DNA of 64,000 bases from JBEGHD01 sp049334165 (GCA_049334165.1 JBEGHD010000001.1), one strand, 5' to 3'; positions 7,157 through 16,535 are shown, counted from the first letter of the stretch. Made by a program: numbers and translations. The notes: generated by a model not told the origin, from the letters alone.

Positions 7157-7810
7157 TTAGATCTTCATCTCCGGCACCTCATCGGGCACAACCAAATCGC
7201 CTTCTGTCGCAGCTTTAATTTCTTCTACCGTAACGCCAGGAGCGCGCTCTAGTAAATGAAACTTTTCGTCTTTGATTTCGAGCGTGGCCATGTTCGTCAC
7301 AATCTTGGTCACACACTTCACTCCAGTGAGGGGAAGCGTGCATTCGCGAAGTAACTTCGATTTTCCGGCTTTATTGGTGTGCATCATGGCAACGATGATG
7401 TTTTGAGCCGATGCCACGAGATCCATCGCTCCACCCATACCTTTCACCATTTTACCTGGAATCTTCCAGTTGGCGATGTTTCCATTTTGGGCCACTTCCA
7501 TAGCACCGAGAACAGTGAGCTGAACGTGCTGCCCACGAATCATCCCAAAGCTTGTAGCTGAATCGAAGTATACAGCTCCAGGGCGAGCAGTGATGGTTTG
7601 CTTTCCGGCATTGATCAAGTCTGGATCTACCTCATCCTCGGTTGGGAAACGACCCATTCCGAGAATTCCGTTTTCCGATTGAAACTCAACATCGATGTGA
7701 TCGGGAATGTAGTTGGCCACCATGGTGGGAATTCCGATTCCCAAATTCACGTACCAACCGTCCTGAAGTTCCTGAGCGATGCGTTTTGCAATTCCGTGTT
7801 TATCTAGCAT
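7157..7810 (-). CDS. scoB: 3-oxoacid CoA-transferase, subunit B
   Basis: Catalytic subunit of succinyl-CoA:3-ketoacid CoA-transferase, which moves CoA from succinyl-CoA to acetoacetate (ketone-body and fatty-acid/amino-acid breakdown). 217 residues, the normal size. The catalytic glutamate is Glu46 in FQSENGILGMG. Other family signatures are VNLGIGIPTMVANYIP, GGHVQLT-like GQHVQLTVLGAMEV, and GKMVKGMGGAMDL. It lies 11 bases after subunit A on the same strand, so the two are co-transcribed. The symbol scoB is preferred over atoA because the sequence style matches the succinyl-CoA enzymes, but substrate preference is not proved by sequence. Confidence 0.95.
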   Translation of the reverse strand: MLDKHGIAKRIAQELQDGWYVNLGIGIPTMVANYIPDHIDVEFQSENGILGMGRFPTEDEVDPDLINAGKQTITARPGAVYFDSATSFGMIRGQHVQLTVLGAMEVAQNGNIANWKIPGKMVKGMGGAMDLVASAQNIIVAMMHTNKAGKSKLLRECTLPLTGVKCVTKIVTNMATLEIKDEKFHLLERAPGVTVEEIKAATEGDLVVPDEVPEMKI

Positions 7811-7821
7811 GATGTTTTTCT

Positions 7822-8526
7822 TTAAGATTCGCGAACGGTACGCTGTTCGATGCGTTTTTCGTAGTTCACTCCCTGGAAGATGCGCTGAACAAAAATCCCC
7901 GGAGTGTGAATTTCGTTGGGGTCGAGCTCACCTGCAGGAACGAGTTCTTCAACTTCTGCCACAGTGATTTTTCCGGCCATGGCCATCAGTGGGTTGAAGT
8001 TGCGAGCTGTCGCTTTGAAAATCAGGTTTCCGGCCGTGTCTCCTTTCCAGGCTTTCACCAGAGCAAAATCCGCGGTAAGGGCCGACTCCAAAATGTGCGG
8101 CTTTCCGTCAAATTCACGGACTTCCTTGTTTCCCTGAACTTCGGTTCCGTATCCAGCTGGAGTAAAGAAAGCGGGAATGCCAACACCTCCGGCACGGCAT
8201 CTCTCAGCCAGCGACCCCTGAGGAATGAGATCCACCTCGAGCTCACCGCTGAGCATCTGGCGCTCGAATTCATCGTTTTCTCCCACATAGGAAGAAATCA
8301 TTTTCTTGACTTGCTTTTTCTTGAGAAGGAGTCCGAGTCCGAAATCGTCAACTCCGGCATTGTTGGAAATGCAGGTGACATCCTGGACGTTGAGCCTCAC
8401 CAATTCCGAAATGCAGTTTTCGGGAATTCCGCAAAGTCCAAAGCCTCCGAGCATGAGTGTCATGCCGTCTTTCACACCCTCGCATCCTTCGCGAGCGTCT
8501 TTAACTACTTTATTGATAACAGCCAT
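7822..8526 (-). CDS. scoA: 3-oxoacid CoA-transferase, subunit A
   Basis: Partner of the subunit B encoded just downstream; together they form the CoA-transferase that activates acetoacetate with succinyl-CoA. 234 residues. Signatures: a glycine-rich CoA-binding loop MTLMLGGFGLCGIPENCI near residue 25, NNAGVDDFGLGLLL, SYVGENDEFERQ, PQGSLAERCRAGG and the GIPAFFTPAGYGT segment. The start is ATG 8524-8526. The two genes form a transcription unit separated from the penicillin-binding protein gene by 107 bases with nothing recognisable in it. Confidence 0.95.
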   Translation of the reverse strand: MAVINKVVKDAREGCEGVKDGMTLMLGGFGLCGIPENCISELVRLNVQDVTCISNNAGVDDFGLGLLLKKKQVKKMISSYVGENDEFERQMLSGELEVDLIPQGSLAERCRAGGVGIPAFFTPAGYGTEVQGNKEVREFDGKPHILESALTADFALVKAWKGDTAGNLIFKATARNFNPLMAMAGKITVAEVEELVPAGELDPNEIHTPGIFVQRIFQGVNYEKRIEQRTVRES

Positions 8527-8633
8527 TTCTTCGCTTTTTTAGGGATCGCCAAATTAGAAATTTTGACGGGACTGGAGAAATGAACCTTCAGGAAAGCAGG
8601 ACGCACTAAATCGATTAGGTTCTGTTTGAAAAA

Positions 8634-11078
8634 TTAATCAAACAATTCACCATCGTCATCACCATTGAAGTTGTTGAAGCGCTTTACATAATCAGAGCAA
8701 TTCAGATTGATGCCAATGTCAACATCGGGTTCTGTAAAATCCTCTTTGGAAATGCTCAGCGAGTCGTCTGCGTAGACATCCTGCATGTAGTAGCCGTAGA
8801 TCGGCAGACCGGTATTAGCTCCCTGTCCGTAGTAAGTTCGTGAGAAACGAACGGTAGGATCCTGAGCTCCCACCCACACTCCGGTTACCAAATCGGGAGT
8901 GAGACCCATAAACCAACCATCGGTGTTATTTTGGGTTGTTCCGGTTTTTCCGGCCATTGGTGCCTTAATGTTGTCGTACTTTCTGCTGGCCACGTCCATT
9001 CTCAGGCGAACTCCAGTACCCATCGTTTCATCCTTTTCACGGTTGTAGGCACCATCCACCACTCCTTTCATCATTTCTAATGTGATGTAAGCCGAGCGTT
9101 CATCCAGCGCCTCTCGCGTCTCTGGCGAAGCTTCAAAAATCATGTTTCCGTTTTTGTCTTCGATGCGAGTGATCAAAATCGGCTCGATGTAAACTCCCTT
9201 GTTCACCAGTGCTGAGTAAGCAGCCACCATTTCGTAGAGCTTCACCTCGGCAACTCCAAGGGCGATAGATGGCACTGCAGGCAACGGACTCTCGATTCCC
9301 ATATCGCGCGCCAGCCTGATCACCGGTTCGGGACCGTATTTTTTGATGAGCATGGCCGTGATCGTGTTGATCGAATTGGCAAGTGCATACTCGAGCGTCA
9401 CCATTTCTCCGTATTCAAAATCGGAGTTGTCGGGACACCACTGCGGCTGCCCGTCTGGCATGTCGATGCAGATTTTCTGATTGGGATACTCCGTGCAAGG
9501 ATGTTCTCCAAAACGAATTGCCGTAGCATAAACAAATGGCTTGAAGGTAGATCCCACCTGTCTGCGCGACTGGTAAACGTTATCGAACTTGTAATGCTTA
9601 AAGTCAACCCCACCTACCCAGGCTTTTACAAAACCTGTTTGTGGATCCATCGACATCAGCCCTGCATGCAAAAATGCTTTGTGATATCGGATCGAATCCA
9701 ATGGCGACATGGTGGTGTCAATGTCGCCACCGTAGCTGAAGACTTTCATTTCAGTTGGCTCTTCAAAAACCTGCATCACAGAATCTTCCGGAAGTCTTCT
9801 CCAGTAGTGGCCGCAACCGCCTTCATCTTCCATACAGTGAAACATGTCTTTTCCGTCCTGGATTACCGGCTCAATGTAGTGAGCCGGCCTTTCGCAATCC
9901 GGGCAGAGCTTTCCGGTCATCATTTTGTATCTGCGACTTTCTTTTACTGCGCTGTTCATGATGCGCTCCATGTCGCGCGGATCGATTCCGTTATAAAAAG
10001 GGAAGTTTTTGTCTCTCCGTTTGGTGAGGTCGTGCCAAAAGTCTTTTTGAAGCTCTCCCGCAATGTGTGTTTCCACAGCATTTTCAGCGTACTGCTGCAT
10101 TCTGGAGTCGAGTGTGGTGTAGATTTTCAAACCATCTCCGTATAGGTCATAAGGCTCGCCATCACTATTTGTCATCACGAAGTTTCCATCTTCGTCTTTT
10201 TCTTCGAGCATGTTGGTCACGCGCTGCCTCACCACCTCTCTGAAGTACGGTGCCATTCCTTCATCGTGACTTACTCTCTGGAAATCTAGACCGAGCGGCA
10301 ACTGACGAAGCGAGTCGTAGGCAGCCTCTTCCAGAAAGCCGTATTTCACCATCTGGTTCATCACAACTTCTCTGCGGTCGAGCACCATTTGCTCCCTCCT
10401 CAAAGGATTAAAAAGGGCTGCGTTCTTTAACATCCCCACGAGCATGGCACTTTCCTGAATGTTGAGTGAGTCAACCGGTTTGTTGAAATAAATCTCTGCC
10501 GCACTTTTAATTCCCACTGCCTGATTGATAAAGTCGTAGCGATTGAGATAAAGCGCAATAATTTCGTCCTTGGTGTAACGCTTCTCAAGACGGGCCGCGA
10601 TGATCCACTCCTGTAGTTTCTGCCAAACCCGTTCTTTAAAGTTCTTGGTATAATCTCCTGTAAAAAGCATCTTGGCCAACTGCTGGCTGATGGTACTTCC
10701 TCCACCTTTGCTTCCCATGTAGGCCACGGCTCGGGCGGTTCCGATGAAGTCTATTCCCGAATGGTCATAGTAACGCGCATCCTCCGTTGCGATCAAGGCG
10801 TTGACAAGATGATCCGGAAGCCGATCAAATTTTACATCTGATCTGTTCTCGCGGTAGTAGCGACCGATCACCTTCTTGTCGGTGGTGTAAACTTCTGTTG
10901 CGAGGTTGGTCTTGGGATTTGCGAGCTCTGCCGTTTTAGGTAGGTCGCTATTGCTGGCGGCAAAAAGCAGGAGTCCAAATCCCACGATGGGAAGCAAGAT
11001 GATGATCCAAAAAAGGATCACCAGTCTTTTATAATTAGACTTCTTCTCTCTTTTATTTCCGGCTTGTTTCTTTGTCAT
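8634..11078 (-). CDS. mrcA: Penicillin-binding protein 1A (bifunctional), with Cys4 insert
   Basis: Builds peptidoglycan: an inner-membrane protein with glycosyltransferase (GT51) and transpeptidase domains. One transmembrane helix lies at about residues 18-42. GT51 motifs: Glu99 in ATEDARYYDH, GGSTISQQLAKML, RKxxE-like KLQEWIIAARLEK. Transpeptidase motifs: Ser510 in GSTFKPF, SIN in LANSINTI, and Lys711 in AGKTGTTQ. Between the two domains is a four-cysteine insert (C392, C395, C415, C422; CPDC then C-x6-C) that looks like a zinc ribbon. The C-terminus is short and acidic. 814 residues, in the family range. Flanked by the CoA-transferase genes and divergent from rseP. Confidence 0.95.
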   Translation of the reverse strand: MTKKQAGNKREKKSNYKRLVILFWIIILLPIVGFGLLLFAASNSDLPKTAELANPKTNLATEVYTTDKKVIGRYYRENRSDVKFDRLPDHLVNALIATEDARYYDHSGIDFIGTARAVAYMGSKGGGSTISQQLAKMLFTGDYTKNFKERVWQKLQEWIIAARLEKRYTKDEIIALYLNRYDFINQAVGIKSAAEIYFNKPVDSLNIQESAMLVGMLKNAALFNPLRREQMVLDRREVVMNQMVKYGFLEEAAYDSLRQLPLGLDFQRVSHDEGMAPYFREVVRQRVTNMLEEKDEDGNFVMTNSDGEPYDLYGDGLKIYTTLDSRMQQYAENAVETHIAGELQKDFWHDLTKRRDKNFPFYNGIDPRDMERIMNSAVKESRRYKMMTGKLCPDCERPAHYIEPVIQDGKDMFHCMEDEGGCGHYWRRLPEDSVMQVFEEPTEMKVFSYGGDIDTTMSPLDSIRYHKAFLHAGLMSMDPQTGFVKAWVGGVDFKHYKFDNVYQSRRQVGSTFKPFVYATAIRFGEHPCTEYPNQKICIDMPDGQPQWCPDNSDFEYGEMVTLEYALANSINTITAMLIKKYGPEPVIRLARDMGIESPLPAVPSIALGVAEVKLYEMVAAYSALVNKGVYIEPILITRIEDKNGNMIFEASPETREALDERSAYITLEMMKGVVDGAYNREKDETMGTGVRLRMDVASRKYDNIKAPMAGKTGTTQNNTDGWFMGLTPDLVTGVWVGAQDPTVRFSRTYYGQGANTGLPIYGYYMQDVYADDSLSISKEDFTEPDVDIGINLNCSDYVKRFNNFNGDDDGELFD

Positions 11079-11232
11079 AACTTAAAAGGCGAAACGGTGT
11101 GATGGAAGATTTATGTTTCTGCAAGTTCTAAACTTTTGCAAAAGTACGCGGGCTACAGCTACTTTTTTGAATTCGATTGACAAAAAACTTTAATCTTTGC
11201 GCTGAAAGGCCGGGGGAGAACTCTCAAGTTAC

Positions 11233-11240
11233 TAATTTTG
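11233..11240 (+). promoter_or_regulatory. Candidate -7 element (TAnnTTTG type) upstream of rseP
   Basis: TAATTTTG matches the Bacteroidota sigma-A -7 consensus TAnnTTTG and lies 28 bases before the rseP ATG. I do not find a convincing -33 TTTG at the usual spacing, so the call is tentative. Confidence 0.35.
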
Positions 11241-11268
11241 CCGCTCTTCCGAATCAACGAAAGCAAGT

Positions 11269-12576
11269 ATGGAAATCCTTATAAAAGCAGCACAGCTTAT
11301 TCTCAGTTTATCTATTCTCGTAGTGCTGCACGAATTTGGTCACTTTTTGCCAGCCAAATGGTTTAAGACGAAAGTCGAAAAATTCTACCTCTTTTTTAAT
11401 CCAGGATTTTCTCTTTTGAAATTCAAGAAGGGAGAAACTGAATACGGTGTGGGATGGCTGCCGCTTGGCGGATATGTGAAAATTGCCGGGATGATTGACG
11501 AAAGCATGGACAAGGAGCAGATGAAAAAGCCTGCCCAGCCTTGGGAGTTTCGTTCAAAACCAGCCTGGCAACGATTGATTATCATGGTTGGTGGAGTGAC
11601 GGTGAATTTGGTACTAGGGTTTTTGCTATTCGCAATGATAATGGGTGTTTGGGGAAGAACTTTCCTGCCGGTTGAAAACACTACTTACGGTGTGCATCCC
11701 GACACAGTGATGGAGCAGTACGGTTTTCAGGATGGCGACCTGCCGATAGAAGCCAACGGAAAGCCAATTGAGTCTGTGAACCAGCTCAACAAGGACCTTT
11801 TGCTGGAAGACATTTCGACTGTTACCATCACTCGTGAGGGTGCCAGAAAAACGCTTGAGATACCAGCAGACTTCGGACAGTTATTGATCGACAGCGGTGT
11901 GAAAGTTCCATTTTCCACAAGGATTCCCGCTGTGATCGACACCGTTATTCACGGTACACCTGCTTTTGCTGCCGGAATGCAAAAAGGAGATAGTCTGATT
12001 GCAGTGAACGATGTCAACAGTCCATTCTTTCAGGACCTTGCTTCAGAAATCCGAAATAGCAAAGACCAGGAAATTTCCATTTCATTCTATAGAGACGGAA
12101 CTCTAAATGAAAAATCAATTGAAGTGACGGAAGAAGGGACAATTGGCTTTGGACCAAAAAACCCATTTGAGTATAAAACCATCGAATACGGTTTTCTCGA
12201 GGCTATCCCCGCGGGATTTGAACTTGCAGGAAATGTCTTGAGCGACTACGTGGTTTCGCTTAAGTTTCTTTTCTCAGAAGCCGGAGTCAAACAAGTTGGT
12301 GGATTTATAGCCATCGGAAACCTCTTCGAAGCCGAGTGGAACTGGCATTCATTTTGGCACACCACGGCTCTCCTGTCGCTGATTTTGGCGTTTATGAACA
12401 TATTGCCAATTCCAGCCCTGGATGGAGGTCACGTGCTGTTTTTACTCTACGAGATCATCACAGGTCGTGCACCGAGCGAGAAGTTCCTGGAGCGTGCTCA
12501 GCTCATCGGAATTATCATCCTTTTGGGACTGCTACTTCTCGCCAACGGAAACGACATTATCAGGGTGTTTTTCTAG
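11269..12576 (+). CDS. rseP: Site-2 protease RseP, membrane zinc metalloprotease
   Basis: An intramembrane protease of the inner membrane that makes the second cut in anti-sigma factors and trims leftover signal peptides. 435 residues. The zinc-binding HExxH is His21-Glu22-His25 in VLHEFGHFLPAKWF, in the first membrane helix, and the third ligand is the Asp of LPIPALDGGH near residue 385. Two PDZ-like domains lie between, in the periplasm (about residues 130-300). The start is ATG 11269. The stop codon overlaps that of the convergent DUF4199 gene (shared CTAG at 12573-12576). It is a candidate partner for the anti-sigma factor at 23969, though the two are not linked. Confidence 0.95.
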   Translation: MEILIKAAQLILSLSILVVLHEFGHFLPAKWFKTKVEKFYLFFNPGFSLLKFKKGETEYGVGWLPLGGYVKIAGMIDESMDKEQMKKPAQPWEFRSKPAWQRLIIMVGGVTVNLVLGFLLFAMIMGVWGRTFLPVENTTYGVHPDTVMEQYGFQDGDLPIEANGKPIESVNQLNKDLLLEDISTVTITREGARKTLEIPADFGQLLIDSGVKVPFSTRIPAVIDTVIHGTPAFAAGMQKGDSLIAVNDVNSPFFQDLASEIRNSKDQEISISFYRDGTLNEKSIEVTEEGTIGFGPKNPFEYKTIEYGFLEAIPAGFELAGNVLSDYVVSLKFLFSEAGVKQVGGFIAIGNLFEAEWNWHSFWHTTALLSLILAFMNILPIPALDGGHVLFLLYEIITGRAPSEKFLERAQLIGIIILLGLLLLANGNDIIRVFF

Positions 12577-13121
12577 GCGTCAAGCACTTCAGCTGACTGT
12601 GTTCTCTTCTTCTTCAAAGCCAGCGCTCCGATGAGCGTGTAGATGAATCCGACTGGGAATATCTCGAAGAAGGTGTAGAAGATCATCATGTGGGTTTTCT
12701 TGTAGCTCTCTCTTTGCTCTTCGAGTGTGGCTTTTAGCTCCTTGTAATCCGCTTCCGAGAGATCCTGGTTTTCGAGGTTTTCTATTTGCTGCCCAAAGTA
12801 GTTGTCTGCAAAATCCGGCATGAAAATCGGTTGGTAGATCATCCATCCGATGACGTAGACAACGGAGATCACCAGGGTGATGTAAATCCCCGTGAGAAAC
12901 GCTTTGGAAAATGAGATCTCACCTCCAAGCTCGTGATCGCGAACGCGCTTGATTCCAAAAATTACCGACAGCAAGCCGATAAACATTGCGGCAAAACCGA
13001 TGATTTCTCCGGCACCAAAATTCATGTCTTCCGAATTTCCCGAGAGAATTGTCATGATGGCCCAGCCTAGAATCATGGTTCCAGATCCAATAAGTCCGCT
13101 GATAAAAATGATCTTTTTCAT
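12573..13121 (-). CDS. DUF4199 membrane protein
   Basis: A 182-residue inner-membrane protein with four predicted helices: IIFISGLIGSGTMILGWAIM, IIGFAAMFIGLLSVIFGI, FLTGIYITLVISVVYVIGWM and IFYTFFEIFPVGFIYTLIGA. Between helices 3 and 4 is a charged, helical loop of about 45 residues (ENLENQDLSEADYKELKA). This layout is that of the DUF4199 family, found almost only in Bacteroidota, with no known function. It follows a LuxR-type membrane regulator on the same strand, 113 bases away, and probably shares its transcript. Confidence 0.88.
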   Translation of the reverse strand: MKKIIFISGLIGSGTMILGWAIMTILSGNSEDMNFGAGEIIGFAAMFIGLLSVIFGIKRVRDHELGGEISFSKAFLTGIYITLVISVVYVIGWMIYQPIFMPDFADNYFGQQIENLENQDLSEADYKELKATLEEQRESYKKTHMMIFYTFFEIFPVGFIYTLIGALALKKKRTQSAEVLDA

Positions 13122-13234
13122 TTCTGATTTTGATTTCGTGATTAATTATAAAGTTTTGGGGCAAACCAACGAAAACCCCGTCAGGAAGCCTTCACCCGTT
13201 TGGGTGAATTTAGGTTTTTCACCCGAAAGGGCGA

Positions 13235-13660
13235 TCAATTCAATTCCAACTGGCGCACTTTCTGAACCGCCTGGGTTCTGCGCTGCACATCGAGTTTTGT
13301 GTAAATATTTGAGAGGTGGGTTTTCACTGTGTTTTGACTCACGAAAAGCGCTTCGGCAATTTCTTTGTTGGTCATACCGCTGGAGAGCAATTTGAGAACT
13401 TCACTTTCTCTTGACGTGAGTTCATAAGTGGAGACCACTTGTTCCCAGGAGATAGGATCTGGGTTTTCACGAGTTTTCTTTTTCTGAAAAATCAGCGCTG
13501 TGGCGACACCAACAGCTGCGAAAATCACGGCAATCACCCCTCCGTAAACCTGGAGCGAAAAATCGCTAACCATGGTGCGATACTCCACAACACGAATCGC
13601 CAGCAGAAGGATACCGGCCAAAATGGCTACCACAAGTATGATCCAGTCCTTTCTTCTCAC
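13235..13660 (-). CDS. Membrane-anchored LuxR-type regulator
   Basis: A 141-residue protein with two transmembrane helices (residues about 6-25 and 37-59) and a C-terminal LuxR helix-turn-helix. The HTH is complete: LTSRESEVLKLLSSGMTNKE, VSQNTVKTHLSNIYTKLDV. There is no receiver or ligand domain, so the DNA-binding domain hangs directly from the membrane on the cytoplasmic side. Proteins of this build sit next to DUF4199 genes here and, as I recall, in other Bacteroidota, suggesting that the DUF4199 protein is its sensor or partner. That partnership is an inference from gene order. Confidence 0.88.
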   Translation of the reverse strand: MRRKDWIILVVAILAGILLLAIRVVEYRTMVSDFSLQVYGGVIAVIFAAVGVATALIFQKKKTRENPDPISWEQVVSTYELTSRESEVLKLLSSGMTNKEIAEALFVSQNTVKTHLSNIYTKLDVQRRTQAVQKVRQLELN

Positions 13661-13785
13661 TGAGCAAATTTAATCATTACCAGCTCTGGACTGTAAAGTG
13701 CTATTAACACAATAGCTTGTAAAAGTCTGTCCTTGTTAACTCACAGCCTCTGCTAAAACTCCTAATTTCGATCAAAATCGTTTTT

Positions 13786-14709
13786 ATGCAGAAACTCGTC
13801 TACGCTCTCTTTCTGTCGTTCCTTTTTGTGTGGGCTCCGGAAGCCGATGCCCAAAACGAAACCAGAGCCAAACAGCGCGATCTCTTTGTCGGACAGCCAA
13901 AGGCCAAGGTGGTGATCGTACCCTACGAAGGAAAAATGCTGCTCAGCGACATCAATCGCGAGCTTGGAAGCGAACACGACATGACACTTCCAGAAATCAA
14001 GGACATCTTCCGCGAAGGACTCTGCCAAATGGTGGCCATGGAAGGAAGCAAGGAGTTCGACACGTTCGACATGATCAACTCTGGGGAAAAAGCAGTTTAC
14101 CAGGACATTCAGTTTATCTTCAACAATCTGGGCTATAAGTACACCGAAGTCCCTAAAAGTGCAGAGGAAGAAGAAGAGGAAAATGTGATTGACCGCATTG
14201 AAGAGAAGGTCGAAGAAAAACAAAATCCCAAGCAAAAAGGTCGAGGAGTTTACGTTGCCAAAGGTGAGATTCGCTCCAACTACGACAACCGCGAACGATT
14301 TATGGACGCGCGCATTCTCAAGCCAGAGCTGTTTGAGTACCTTCAGGAAACTTACGAAGCCGATTACTTCTTTTTCATCACTCAGCTCGATGTAAAAGTG
14401 ATGCGCACACCGGAGATGCCCGAGTGGACTACTGCAGAGCGCAGGCTGAAAATGCACTATACCATTTTTGACGGGTCGGGCGAAAAAGTTGCGGGTTCGG
14501 CTTCATACGCCTATTTTGGACCCGAAGTAAAAGACATCTTTCAGATCGTGAAAAATTACTTTCCGATTCTTGCAGAAGAAGCTCTGAAAAGCATTCCAAC
14601 TGCGGAAGAGGAAGAAGAACAGAAGAGCACCGAGCAGCCCGATGAAGAACAAAAACAGGAAAGCTCGCCTTCTACAAGATTACTGGAAGACGATGACGAT
14701 GATTTTTAA
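13786..14709 (+). CDS. Secreted protein of unknown function with acidic linkers
   Basis: A 307-residue exported protein. The N-terminus (MQKLVYALFLSFLFVWAPEADAQ) is a signal peptide. Two compact regions (about 24-130 and 155-260) are joined by a Glu/Lys-rich linker (SAEEEEEENVIDRIEEKVEE), and the C-terminus ends in a run of Asp (LLEDDDDDF). The region with EADYFFFITQLDVKVM and MHYTIFDGSGEKVAGSASY looks like a beta-sheet domain of the kind in periplasmic or outer-membrane-associated proteins. No named family is recognised. It is followed after 12 bases by the Na+/H+ antiporter on the same strand, so both probably share a transcript. Confidence 0.85.
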   Translation: MQKLVYALFLSFLFVWAPEADAQNETRAKQRDLFVGQPKAKVVIVPYEGKMLLSDINRELGSEHDMTLPEIKDIFREGLCQMVAMEGSKEFDTFDMINSGEKAVYQDIQFIFNNLGYKYTEVPKSAEEEEEENVIDRIEEKVEEKQNPKQKGRGVYVAKGEIRSNYDNRERFMDARILKPELFEYLQETYEADYFFFITQLDVKVMRTPEMPEWTTAERRLKMHYTIFDGSGEKVAGSASYAYFGPEVKDIFQIVKNYFPILAEEALKSIPTAEEEEEQKSTEQPDEEQKQESSPSTRLLEDDDDDF

Positions 14710-14721
14710 CACAACCTGCTG

Positions 14722-16074
14722 ATGAACCTCGATGCTTACGTACTGGTAATTGCAGCGTCACTTATAGTGATTCTCTCTTACTTTTTCAATGTGATTTCCA
14801 AGAAAACGAACGTGCCCAGTGTGCTGCTGCTCATCGTGCTTGGTATCCTCATAAAACAAGGTGGAAAATACATCGGGCTGGACATTCCGGAGATGAATAC
14901 CTTGCTCGAAGCCCTTGGCGCCATCGGGCTGATACTCATCGTTCTCGAAGCCGCCCTGGATCTGGAGCTTACCCGGGAGAAATGGCCCTTGATCTGGAAA
15001 TCCTTCACGGTCGCTTTTGCATCGCTCATCATTTCTACCGGAGCCATCGCTTTGGTGTTCTACAACTTTGTTTTCGAAGGCGAAGGAGCAGCCCTCTCTT
15101 CTGTGATTTACGCGATACCTCTTTCAGTGATGAGTAGTGCAATCATTATCCCCAGTGTAGGTGGGTTGCGCAAAGACAGAAAAGAGTTCATGGTTTACGA
15201 AGGAACATTTAGCGACATCCTGGGGATCATGTTTTTCTATTTTGTAACAGGTAACCAGGACGAGACAGCCGGAAACATTATACTCAACGTTTCGATAAAC
15301 ATCATCGCTACGCTGTTGCTCTCCTTTGTGGCCTGTTACATCATCATTTTCATTTTTCAGCGCATAAAGAGTCAGGTAAAGCTGTTCCTCATCATCGCCA
15401 TACTCACACTTCTCTACGCAGTAGGTAAAAAAATTCACCTTTCGTCACTGATCTTGATCCTGATTTTTGGATTGATGCTCAACAACTACAAGCTTTTCTT
15501 TAGAGGCAGGCTCAGGAAATTTATTGACGATGGGGTGCTGATTCGGATACTTCAAGACTTTCACCTGCTCACGCTCGAAAGTGCTTTTGTGATCCGAACA
15601 TTTTTCTTTGTGATCTTTGGTGTTACCATCACACTGGCTTCCATCTTCAACTGGGAAGTGGTTTTCTACAGCATGGTTTTCACCACCATGCTCTACGTAA
15701 TTCGACTCGTTTTCTTGCTGATCTTCCAAAAGGAAAATGTCTTTCCTCTGCTCTACATCGCCCCTCGAGGTTTGATCACGATTCTCCTGTTCTTCGGAAT
15801 TCCCGCTGAGCTGGCTACCGATGAGTTCGAACCCGGAATTTTGCTTTTCATGATTATCACCACGAATATCATCATGACTATTTCGCTGATTCAAACCGGC
15901 CTTGAAATTAAGCCCGTTCTTACTGACCACCAACCGTCTAGCAGCAAAAAGCAAAACGGCAAACAGAACGGTGATAACTCTGGAAAGTTAGAAAAGGGAG
16001 GAAATGGTGATAAAAAACCTGGAAGCCAAAGCGAACCTGGAAATCAAAATGGCTCCAACCAACAACAGAGCTGA
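14722..16074 (+). CDS. Cation:proton antiporter (CPA family)
   Basis: An inner-membrane Na+(K+)/H+ exchanger for pH and ion balance. 450 residues with about 12 hydrophobic helices from residue 4 to 405 (VLVIAASLIVILSYFFNVI, VPSVLLLIVLGILI, LGAIGLILIVLEAALDLELT and so on). The helix LILIVLEAALDLEL has the acidic pair expected of the CPA ion-binding site, and PLSVMSSAIIIPSVGGL matches the unwound region of the fold. The C-terminal 45 residues are a hydrophilic low-complexity tail of Lys, Asn, Gln, Gly and Ser (KKQNGKQNGDNSGKLEKGGN) without a TrkA domain, which is unusual. The exact ion cannot be read from the sequence. Confidence 0.9.
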   Translation: MNLDAYVLVIAASLIVILSYFFNVISKKTNVPSVLLLIVLGILIKQGGKYIGLDIPEMNTLLEALGAIGLILIVLEAALDLELTREKWPLIWKSFTVAFASLIISTGAIALVFYNFVFEGEGAALSSVIYAIPLSVMSSAIIIPSVGGLRKDRKEFMVYEGTFSDILGIMFFYFVTGNQDETAGNIILNVSINIIATLLLSFVACYIIIFIFQRIKSQVKLFLIIAILTLLYAVGKKIHLSSLILILIFGLMLNNYKLFFRGRLRKFIDDGVLIRILQDFHLLTLESAFVIRTFFFVIFGVTITLASIFNWEVVFYSMVFTTMLYVIRLVFLLIFQKENVFPLLYIAPRGLITILLFFGIPAELATDEFEPGILLFMIITTNIIMTISLIQTGLEIKPVLTDHQPSSSKKQNGKQNGDNSGKLEKGGNGDKKPGSQSEPGNQNGSNQQQS

Positions 16075-16093
16075 TTAAAAAAATCACACCGCC

Positions 16094-16447
16094 ATGAGCG
16101 AGGAAAACCTCATCGACTTAAACCATCTGAAAAACATCAGCGGAGGTAACAGGGAATTCGTTTGTGAGATTTTGCAAATATTCGTGCTTCAAACTCCAGA
16201 GGAACTGGACAAGTTGCATTCTCACATTGAAAAGGACGAGTTTGAAAAAATCGAGTACTACTCTCATAAGCTGAAATCGGCCGCAGATTCAATCGGTTTT
16301 GTAGAAGGCCAAATGCTTTTCAAACAAATCGAAGACCATGCACATCAGAAAGCTGGCGATCAAATCCCGATGCTTTTCTCCAAAGTAAAAGAAACGTGCT
16401 CGCGTGCTTTCTCTCAGGTGGAAAAGGAGCTGGATTCGGGCGTGTAA
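16094..16447 (+). CDS. Hpt-domain phosphotransfer protein
   Basis: A 117-residue stand-alone histidine phosphotransfer protein that relays phosphate between response regulators or from a hybrid kinase. The phosphoacceptor is His58 in YYSHKLKSAADSIG, in the normal four-helix bundle context (preceded by EELDKLHSHIEKDEFEKIEY, followed by EGQMLFKQIEDHA). No kinase or receiver gene is adjacent. It starts 20 bases after the antiporter stop and is followed by a sibling that has lost the histidine. Confidence 0.92.
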   Translation: MSEENLIDLNHLKNISGGNREFVCEILQIFVLQTPEELDKLHSHIEKDEFEKIEYYSHKLKSAADSIGFVEGQMLFKQIEDHAHQKAGDQIPMLFSKVKETCSRAFSQVEKELDSGV

Positions 16448-16535
16448 GATTTCGCTTACACACCCCAAAGAGTGCTTCCTACCAGTGAACTTTCACTTTA
16501 GGACTTTATTTGTGTAAATAAATGAAAGCACAAAC

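Noticed and set aside
9501..10145. 214-codon frame opposite the PBP1A gene
   Set aside because: Antisense of the linker and glycosyltransferase region; no coding signal of its own.
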